Assembly: GCA_963170755.1 (NCBI GenBank) | Contig: OY720677.1 | Span: 23,254,262-23,318,261, forward strand | DNA from: Amphimallon solstitiale | Lineage: Eukaryota; Arthropoda; Insecta; Coleoptera; Scarabaeidae | Direction of reading: 5' to 3' | Length of the DNA stretch: 64,000 nt | In this document: one piece after another, positions 55,581-64,000 of the stretch | How positions within the stretch are numbered: position 1 is the stretch's first letter | Layout of the letters: each line of letters opens with the position of its first letter | The notes under the pieces: generated by a model | What the model saw: the letters and a program-made list of their open reading frames with translations, nothing else | Database searches by the model: none | Told to the model about the DNA's origin: nothing | Program-made: the position numbers and the translations under genes

Positions 55581-58500
55581 TCAAAGGTCAGGATGTACGC
55601 TCTTCATGTGTCTTTTAAAACTTGTCTTGTAGTTTGTTTTGAATTCACATTTAATGCATTTATAGTTGCACTCCTTGAGATGTATTTTTAAATGTTTCGC
55701 CATATTCCACTTGCAATTAGTCTCATATGCACATGACGTACACTTATAGTCAAACTCTCGGAGATGTTTAGTTTTCGTGTGTTTTTCTAAAGATTCCTTA
55801 CGATTAGCGGTGTACTCACAGGATGCACATTTGAAATTAAATTCGCCGCGATGTTTTGTTTTTATGTGATTTTCCAGACGGAACCTTCGATTTGATCTGT
55901 AGTTGCACGTTTCGCACTTATAATCGAACACTCCGAGATGTTTCGTCTTTATATGTCTTTCTAAATATTCCTTTCTCTTCGCCCTGTATTCACACGATTC
56001 GCACTGATAATCGAACACTTCGAGATGTTTGGCCCTTCTATGATTTTCTAAACCTTCCTTTCGATTCGTCCTGTATTCACATTTGTCACAGTTATAATCG
56101 AATTCCTCAAGATGTTTTGTTTTGATGTGCTCTTCCAAATATACCTTTCGATTTGTCTTGTATGAACATGATGAACACTTATAATCAAATTCTTCGAGAT
56201 GTTTTGCTTTTATATGATTGTCTAAATGTTCCTTTCGATTTGCTCGGTATTCACACATATCACACTTGTATGCAAATTCTTCTAGGTGTTTGGTTTTGAT
56301 ATGCCTTTCTAGGCATTCCTTTCGATTTGTTCCATATTCACATGAGGCACACTTATAATCAAATTCTTCAAGGTGTTTTGCTTTTATATGATTTTCTAAA
56401 CATTCCCTTCCATTTGTCCTGTATTCACACGAAGGACACTTGTAATCGAATTGCTCGAGATGTTTTGTTTTGATATGTCTGTCTAGATATTCTCTTCGAT
56501 TCGTCCCATAACCACAAGACTCACACTTATAATCGAATTCTTGAAGATGTTTCACTTTTATATGATTTTCTAAATATTCCTTTCGATTAGTGCCATATTC
56601 ACATGATGTACACTTATAATCCAATTCTTTGAGGTGTTTCCCTTTCATATGATCTTCTAAATATTTCTTACGATGTGTCCTGTACTCACAAGATCCACAC
56701 TTATAACCGTACTCCTTAATGTGTTTTGCTTTAATATGATTTTCTAAACATTCCTTTCGATTGCCCCTGTATTCGCACAAGCCACATTTATAATTAAATT
56801 CTCCGAGATGTTTTGTTCTTATATGATTTTCTAAATAGTACTTGCGGTTTGTTCGATATTCACATGACTCACAATTATAATCGAATTCTTCGAGATGTCT
56901 CGTTTTTATGTGATTTTCTAAATATTCCTTTCGACTGGCCCTGTACTCACATCTGTCACAGTTATAATCAAATTCTTCGAGATGTATTGTTTTTATGTGA
57001 TTTTCTAAATAATCCTTTCGATTCGTTTTGTATTCACATTTGTCACAGTTATAATCAAATTCCTTAAGGTGTTTTGTTTTTATGTGAGACCTTAAGAGGT
57101 TCTTATAGGTCGTTTTATATTCACAAAACTGACATTTATAATCTGCCTCTTGGGTATGTTTTACCTTTATGTGTCTGTTGAAGTAATATTTGTTGTTAGT
57201 TTGAAATTCACATGTTGAGCATTGAAATTGACCTTTTCGCAGCGCATTTTGTTTCTTTATTCCTTGATTAGCTTTATTTTCCTCAGAATCATGTATGGGT
57301 TTTCTAAAAATAAGCAAAATTCATTAATGACACATTGCAATAATAAACTCCTGGACAAAATTAACACATCACTTGTTACTTTTACTATTTCTTGTAATTT
57401 TCACAGTTTTAATTCGTGAAATATAGTATCTAGGTAGCTTATTATTATGTATTTTACAAACAAACACACAAAAACATTTAAAGATGCCTATTGAGAGGGA
57501 AGTGCCTCAGAGCAGTGTTTTGGGCCCAGTTCTTTTTTTGATTATTATTAATAATGTTGCAAATTGTCTGGAAAATTTCAAAATAACTTTGTATGCTGAT
57601 GATACTAGTGCTGTCGTGTCGACTTCAGACATTTCTGAAACTGAACGACAGTCAAATATTCTTTTACAAAACATGACTACTTGGTTTGCTAATAATAAGT
57701 TATATCTAAATAATGAGAAGACAAAAAGTTATGATTTTTCATACAATACAGAATAAGGCTCAGTTAATTTTCATTTGATTGCGCAAGATAAAGAAATAGA
57801 ACGTGTTAGTGTGATAAAGTTTTTCGGTATGAATATGGATGAAACACTGTCTTGGGATGTTCATTGTCGGAATATTATAAGCAGATTAAACTCTAGTTGC
57901 TATAAGATTCGTAATTTGAAAACTATGATTGACTTTAATTCGTTGCTATCGTCTTATTTTGCTAATAGACCACAGTCCAGCCACCTTTTTTTTTTTGATT
58001 AGTAACAGGCTGAATTTTCGTGAGTTGCTTCGTTTTGACGAGACGCCTAACTTTTCCCTCTGCGAAAAATCGCGGTAGTGGTAGCTAATAAACTACGCAT
58101 GGGTCATATATGTCGATTGGGTGATTGTTCAAATTTTATTACTAACCGTTAGTGTTTTAGTTAAATCTGGAGATAATTTGATAAGAAACATTTGTCCTAC
58201 AAAATCGTTGGGTAGAACGAAGCGTCCCCCACCCGCAACATGTACAAATAACTTGGTCACAAAAAATGATTACTAACCAACTGATTTTTTTACTATTGCT
58301 TAATAAGTGTTTCTAAAATGAAATGTCCACATTGTCCTACAAATTGAATGGTATGTTTTTCCAGTCCTACGCTCCGAAATTGTCAAATCCATGGTAACAC
58401 TTTTCTCATTACTAACAACCTAATTCTATTTTTTTTTCTCTTGGGAATAAACTGTAGAACACGACTTTACTAATGTCCTACAAAAAAAGTGGTAAATATT

Positions 58501-61500
58501 GATAAAAAAAAATATTCTGATATACCTGTGATAATGTTAGCGAATTTTAAATACCTGAAAAACAAAATTGAAGTAATTATTAATTTAAGTATAGGTAAAA
58601 AGAAATTGTACCTTAACATCAATGAAATTTATGCCAAGCTTGGAGAAAAATTATCTTGTTCTCTCGCTATATGCCATATTTTTACGGGGAACGATTATAA
58701 CCCTGCTTTCTACCGGAAAGGAAAAAAGAGGCCATTTAATATTTTAAAAAAAAACACAACATTTCAAGAAGCTTTTATGCAACTCCTACAAAGTGGACGT
58801 ACTGAATTAACAAAATCGAGCGAGGTATTCCAAATCATTGAAGAGTATGTGTGTAGGAAATATGCATTAAACACGAAAAATGACATTAATAAAGGACGGT
58901 ACGAATTGTTTCAAAAATGCTATAAATGCCGTAACGAAAATGAAGAAATTTTAAAAAAGAATATCGTAGAATATGATACCTCTAGTTTACCACCAACGAA
59001 ACAAGAATTGTTGCAGCAAATCAAGAGAACGCAATACATCTGCAGTGTATGGTGTAATGCATACATGCGCAACCCCACCGAAAAAACACCAGAAAATTAT
59101 GGATGGACAATAATTGATGGCAAATACGAATATTATTGGTTTGATGGTCCTCAAAGTCCATCTTTTGAAGAATTATCTTCGGACTGCCAAGGTACCCTTT
59201 CAATCCCTTTTTCACTTATTGATTATTCTGAATTTTTTTTAATTTTAATACAGAGTCAGATAACATAAAGGATGAAAATGATAGTTGCCACGATGATATA
59301 GAGCAGGAGAATGATGTTTCAAGTGACGAAGATGAAGGTTCGACGGATGATTCTGATCAAGATTGATTTTTTTATACGCAAAAATAACAATTTTGTTTTT
59401 ATTTTTTATACAATAAAAAAGATTTGGTCAACTATGAAAAGTATGCGTATTTTTTTTCTATTAAAAGAAGATATTTTCATGATCATTTTTTTTTATAGTT
59501 TTCCCACTTTTTTCAGAAACTTTTCAAATAAATTATGTTACTTTTTAAATTAAACAAACAATTAAACATTAAAATTAATATTACATTAGAACTATAAAGA
59601 ACATTTTTCGGTTTTATAGTCGAAGTTTTAAGAAAACATAAAAGTGCGTGAAAAATTCAAAAATTCGCAATGAATGTAAATTTATATATTAGGGTTTAAA
59701 ATCACGGGAAAAACTTCTTGATAATCTGAATCTATGTGCAAAATTTAGTAGATATCAGAATTCTGCTTAAGTAATAAAAGTATATTAATTTCTCAAAACC
59801 GCAATTATAAAATAATTCGTTATTTAAAATAATTTTTGTCGGACTAGTGTTATATACCATTTCTTTTGTAGGACACTATTTTATTTGGCCAGAGAATAGA
59901 ACAACCTATCATGTGTTATCTTTGTCCTCCTATTAGTAATGAGAAAAGGGTTACCGTGGGACTGACAATTTCGAAGCGTAGGACTGGAAAAACATACCAT
60001 TCAATTTGTAGGACAATGTGGACATTTCATTTTAGAAACATTTATTAAGCAATAGTAAAAAAATCAGCTGGTTAGTAATAATTTTTTATTACCTCGTTAT
60101 TTGCACATGTTGCGGGTGGGGGACATTTCGTTCTAACCAACGATTTTGTAGGACAAATGTTTTTTTGTGTTTCTTATCAAATTATCTCCAGATTTAACTA
60201 AAATACTAACGGTTACTAATAAAATTTGAACAATCACCCAATCGACATATATGACCCATGCGCAGTTTATTAGCTACCACTACCGAGAATTTTCGCAGAG
60301 GGAAAAGTTGGGCGTCTCGTCAAAACGAAGCAACTCACGAAAATTCAGCCTGTTAGTAATCAAAAAAAAAAAGGTCGCTGGACTGTGGTCTATAATATTC
60401 ACTCTAGATTATTGTATGGCATTTCTGTTTGGGGAACATCGTGTGCTGCTAATAATTTATTTCTGGCACAAAAACGAACTATCCGTTGTATGGCCGGAAT
60501 TAGTTCCAGACAATCATGTACGCCTTATTTTAAGCGATAGATATTCTGACCATATGAACTTTTGAATTATATACATAAAAATAAGCATGAGTTTTGATGT
60601 AATAATGACATTCATTCTTATGACACTCGTTCATGTCTAAACTTTCATATACCTAAGAGATATTCTTGATAGAAAGCTGTATTTATTCTATTGAGGAATA
60701 TTTGGATTTGTGTAGTGAACAACCAATTGTATAACTTAATAAATTTTAATTTGTTAGCTTACTTGTAGGTTTGTTTTGCGGTCTGTTATACTTATTGTAG
60801 AGGACTGTAATTATGACAATGTCTGTATTCTTCGTTTGAATTGTATGACAGTAAGTATATTATTATTATTATTAAAGATGACAAGGCCCATAAACAAGCA
60901 TAATTGTATATAAAGCTCTTATAAGATTCAATAGCAGTTGCTCATATTTTTGATTAAATATAATGATCAGAGTACAAGGAAGTATTCTGTTTAACATTAC
61001 TTAATTATTAATTATATCTACCTCAAAATACATTTCAATATACAGTATGTCCACGGATCGAGTTCCAAAGAGGAAAAACTTTTTTATTTTGCATTTTACA
61101 AGGAAAATGTATTCTTGATAAATGTTTTTGCATGTCTCGAAACGGCCAAATCAGTTTTAACCTTTTCAAAATTTCTTTTAGTTTAAGATAAAAATCGAAA
61201 AATTGGTCGTTTTATTTGAAAATTTTTTAAAGTCCCAGAAATTAAGTTGCGTTGTCATGGTAATTATCCATATTTAATTATCTAATTAACTGTCAGTTAG
61301 AAAAATCAACCATAATAGTTGAAAATGTTGTCAAAAGACCAACGAATTTACCTAATTCAATGCTATGGCAAAGGTAATAAAGCGATCCGTCTAGTTGTCG
61401 AAGAATTTAATCAAAAGTTTCCGGATATTTACATCTCAAATAGAGGTGCACGAGCATTGGTCAAAAAATTCCTATCCACTGGTTCCATACTGGATGTAAA

Positions 61501-63841
61501 GAAAAAAAATATAGCACGCGATGATGACGACGCCGCCACTCTTCTTGTAATGGATTCAGTACGGAACTATCCCAAACTTTCTTTGCGGCGCAGATCAGTC
61601 CATCTGGGAATTAGTAAATCGCTCATTCAAAAGATTTTGAAACAAAGGAAGTTCCATCCCTACAAGCCCATTTTTAATCATGCATTAGAACCCGGAGATC
61701 CTGCGAAACGTTTGTATTTTTGTCTGTGGATGGGCGCTCAAATTATGGATAATCAATACTTTTACCGAAATATTATTTTTTCTGATGAGGCCACTACTAA
61801 TGGTACTGTTGCATCTCAACATGTGAGATATTGGAGCGATTACAATCCGAATTTTCGCATGCCTCACAATCGACAATATTCGGCAAAAGTTAATGTGTGG
61901 TGTGCAATTTCTTACCATGGTATCATTGGACCATATTTTTTTGATAATACTGTCAATCAGCATACGTACTTGGATATGCTGCAAAATTTTGTTGATGAAC
62001 GTTTGGACGATCTACCGATTAATTACCTCGCAAGGTGTTATTTCCAACAAGATGGTTGTCCGGCTCATTATGCTAGGATTGTTGTTGAATGGTTAAATCA
62101 GCAATTTGGACAGAATTGGATAGGTCGAAATGGTCCAGTGATATGGCCACCAAGGAGCCCTGATTTAACAATGGCTGATTTTTATCTTTGGGGTCGTTTG
62201 AAGCAAATAGTTTATGCAAATAATCTTCCTCCGAACGTAGAAGATTTAAAGGAGAGGATTAGAGACGCTGTGACGTCTTTAACTCTCGAAGAAATTCGAA
62301 GAAGTTATAGAGAATTGCGCCGACGGCTAGAATTGTGCATTGAAAAGGGCGGTGAATGGATTGAGTAAAATAGTTATTAGTTATATCATTTTTGTTTTTG
62401 AGTTTATGAAAAAATTTTCAAATAAAACGACCAATTTTTCGATTTTTATCTTAAACTAAAAGAAATTTTGAAAAGGTTAAAACTGACTTGGCCGTTTCGA
62501 GACATGCAAAAACTTTTATCAAGAATACATTTTTCTTGTAAAATGCAAAATAAAAAAGTTTTTCCTCTTTGGAACTCGATCCGTGGACATACTGTATATA
62601 TATAAATCAAAAAGACTTATTAGGCACTATTTAAGATGTATGTATTTCCTGAATGCTACCTTGTAATAAGTGTATACTCACAGAATATACAATGATAAAT
62701 AAATATGACACAAATTGATAACATTGTGTTTGTTTTATTGCTGTAGTTGAGAAAGCAATATTATTCCAACATTTAACGTACTGGAATCTGATGTTAGCGC
62801 AGATCTTGTGTAAAAGTCTTAAGTTACATTACCTAATAGACTGCAGCAATCTACTCGTATTTCGAAGAAAATTAATATTTAGTTTTTTTGCATAAATTCA
62901 TTTTCTACAGTGTTATAAAAAATTTATTTAACTATGACATAAGTAACACTAGATTTTATGTGCCAAAACGCAGTTCAGAGATTTCTTTTTTTAAAGTACA
63001 CAAAAACACTGCATCAAAAAATTATCAGTAGTGGGCTGTGAAGGACATGCACACAATTTCTCTGACAAACTTCAAATCAAAAGAAAATAACCAAATTTGC
63101 ATACCTGACAAATACTCCGAGCTGTCCAGTGGAATCTCTAATTTCCAAGATATCCTGTGGTATTGCTTCTTGCTCTTTGTTATCTGCATCATTACCAAGA
63201 TCTCTGTTGGAAATATGCACGAGCATTTCACATGTGGAACAATAGTCTTCATAATAAACATGACAATGTTTACAAACTGTTGATAAAAGTTAAATAAATT
63301 AAATGCTGTCAGTATTATATTAAAGACTGATATTTTCACAATTCTAGTGGACTCATTTGGAACAAATTGATTTTAAGTAAATTATGTAAAGCAAAATAAG
63401 ATAAATAAAAATACAGCTTAACATAATAATTCAAATAGTTCTCTTCATTAAATATCATGATAGTAACTAGTTAATTCATTTTAGTAGTTTTCACAAAGCA
63501 AGATGCATTCACTTACACAGAGATCCACTATCCTTATCAATTTCGATCTTTACATCATCCATAATGTGTATTCCACCTTCTCCAGTTACACTCTTACAGA
63601 CCATACTATTGTTTACTTCTGTAAATGATTCCGTTTTGATATCAACACTTGCTAACTCGAACTGTTTTATTGAATCACTTCTAATATAGTCTTTCAATTG
63701 GCCATCTCTTGCGCTAATTGCAGTTTCACTGACGAAAACTTTATGATCTCTGCATATGTCATCTTCAAATTCTTGTTTTATACTAAACATATCTTCTGGA
63801 AATAGTGCATTACTCACTTTGTAGATCATTTCTTCGGCCAT
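55581..63841 (-). CDS. Multi-zinc-finger protein related to the PRDM-like gene, SET core not found, 3 exons
   Basis: Predicted exons (transcribed right to left): 63841-63517, 63276-63105, 57303-55581; all phases match, total 2220 nt (739 aa). Exon 1 is acidic and ends DVKIEIDKDSGSL, like exon 1 of the plus-strand gene. Exon 2 has the same CxxC knuckle (CKHCHVYYEDYC) and the run-in to the SET domain (ILEIRDSTGQLGVFV), then splices where the other gene enters its SET core. No SET core was found between 57.3 and 63.1 kb. Exon 3 encodes 19 C2H2 fingers of 29-residue spacing with HLEEFDYKC-type linkers. Probably a nuclear DNA-binding protein. The long second intron has absorbed a LINE, a long-TIR element and a mariner. 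Confidence 0.7.
57966..60392 (+). mobile_element. DNA element with ~530-bp terminal inverted repeats, inserted in the LINE
   Basis: Ends TAGACCACAGTCCAGC and inverse, with TAA on both sides (57963-57965, 60393-60395); with one TAA the LINE frame is continuous. The inverted repeats run to about 58498 and from about 59858. They contain the string GTCCTACAAA several times. The interior is nearly filled by a two-exon open frame (58489-59366) lacking a start codon. The 3-bp duplication fits several superfamilies (PIF/Harbinger, Academ); none is proven. Confidence 0.75.
58489..59366 (+). CDS. 5'-truncated protein with XPG/PIN-like GxDY segment, two exons
   Basis: The frame opens inside the terminal repeat without an ATG. 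Exon 58489-59191 is joined to 59254-59366 by a 62-nt intron (GTACCC..ATACAG) in correct phase, ending in an acidic tail (DDIEQENDVSSDEDEG). The segment CHIFTGNDYNPAFYRKGKKR resembles the G-x-DY block of FEN1/XPG-type nucleases and of uncharacterised insect proteins with FTGCDY. The preceding strand region (IPVIMLANF) fits the lost N-terminal half of a PIN-like domain. Alternatively it is the C-terminus of an element-encoded nuclease such as in Academ. The N-terminal catalytic residues are missing, so it is likely inactive. Confidence 0.5.
61043..62594 (+). mobile_element. Tc1/mariner-superfamily transposon with 186-bp inverted repeats
   Basis: Ends CAGTATGTCCACGGATCGAG and inverse, flanked by TA (61041-61042, 62595-62596). 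The inverted repeats extend 186 bp (61043-61228 and 62409-62594) with few mismatches. The 1552-bp element contains one intact transposase gene and sits in the long intron of the minus-strand zinc-finger gene. It looks complete. Confidence 0.9.
61325..62368 (+). CDS. Tc1/mariner-superfamily transposase, intact
   Basis: A 347-aa frame from ATG 61325 without stops. The N-terminus is helix-turn-helix-rich (KDQRIYLIQCYGKGNKAIR, SLRRRSVHLGISKSLIQKIL). The catalytic core has FSDEATT, YFQQDGCPAHYAR and PPRSPDLTMADFYLWG, with 36 residues between the second and third Asp, as in the transposase at 28165-30840. The C-terminal tail (LRRRLELCIEKGG) is the usual end of this family. It binds its terminal repeats and cuts and pastes at TA. 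All recognisable catalytic residues and both ends are present, so this copy could be active; no expression evidence is available. Confidence 0.9.
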   Translation: MLSKDQRIYLIQCYGKGNKAIRLVVEEFNQKFPDIYISNRGARALVKKFLSTGSILDVKKKNIARDDDDAATLLVMDSVRNYPKLSLRRRSVHLGISKSLIQKILKQRKFHPYKPIFNHALEPGDPAKRLYFCLWMGAQIMDNQYFYRNIIFSDEATTNGTVASQHVRYWSDYNPNFRMPHNRQYSAKVNVWCAISYHGIIGPYFFDNTVNQHTYLDMLQNFVDERLDDLPINYLARCYFQQDGCPAHYARIVVEWLNQQFGQNWIGRNGPVIWPPRSPDLTMADFYLWGRLKQIVYANNLPPNVEDLKERIRDAVTSLTLEEIRRSYRELRRRLELCIEKGGEWIE

Positions 63842-64000
63842 TCCTTAGTTTTTGTTTCTTCAAACGTAAGAGTTAAGAAAAGCAGGCGAACGTTTATTAT
63901 GTATACCACACGAAAATAAGAATGAATTGAAAAATCTGCGGGATATGATAAAATCTGCACAAAACAGTATAGAACACATAAACACATGAATCCAGGAGCT

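Larger units (their letters stand above)
57484..60890 (+). mobile_element. LINE reverse-transcriptase fragment, split by a DNA element
   Basis: The left part (57484-57965) contains VPQSSVLGPVLFLIIINN, LYADDTSAVV (YADD active site), then WFANNKLYLNNEKT and, after a frame change, VIKFFGMNMDETLSW. The right part (60393-60890) continues with HSRLLYGISVWG and LAQKRTIRCMAGIS and ends in (ATT)n, the usual LINE tail. 5' truncated, with stops; dead. It lies in the long intron of the minus-strand zinc-finger gene. Confidence 0.8.

Overview
The window is eukaryotic nuclear DNA, most likely from an insect with a large, transposon-rich genome. It is AT-rich, has spliced genes with GT..AG introns, and carries P-like/THAP, hAT, piggyBac, mariner, BEL/Pao, LINE and Polinton/Maverick sequences typical of hexapods. 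I cannot name the species. No tRNA, rRNA or CRISPR array was recognised.

Two related host-type zinc-finger genes lie near the edges and point toward each other. The left gene (+, 2372-10941, four phase-compatible exons) encodes an acidic N-terminus, a PR/SET domain with a following zinc finger (PRDM9-like architecture), a separate small finger exon, and 13 C2H2 fingers. The right gene (-, 63841-55581, three phase-compatible exons) has a similar N-terminal exon and the same zinc-knuckle exon, then splices in frame to 19 C2H2 fingers; I find no SET core for it. Introns of both genes carry transposons: hAT and piggyBac remnants on the left; a LINE, a long-TIR element and a mariner on the right.

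The region from about 11 to 27 kb is transposon debris: an element with subterminal repeats, hAT and P-like/THAP fragments, fold-back repeats and a LINE 3' end. From about 27 to 53 kb lies a Russian-doll nest. A BEL/Pao retrotransposon (gag, protease, RT, RNase H; no integrase or LTRs seen) is cut in gag by a mariner-type element (27766-31375, TA duplication), which itself holds a MITE and a THAP-bearing element. The BEL is cut again before the protease by an 18.5-kb Polinton (31906-50437) with terminal repeats of about 0.65-0.73 kb and a perfect 6-bp target duplication, CACGGC. The Polinton integrase gene is in turn split from its chromodomain by a 2.57-kb TG..CA insertion with a 4-bp duplication, probably a solo LTR. 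In the three insertions into coding sequence where it could be checked (mariner and Polinton in BEL, LTR in integrase), the host frame lines up across the insertion once one target duplication is counted.

The Polinton encodes a protein-primed family B DNA polymerase, integrase, packaging ATPase, adenovirus-type protease, a PLA2-domain minor virion protein, penton-like and double jelly-roll capsid proteins, and several unassigned proteins. Many genes overlap by a few bases. Several are broken (integrase split, PLA2 gene frameshifted, ATPase C-terminus disrupted, one unknown gene frameshifted), so this is a relatively young but defective copy.
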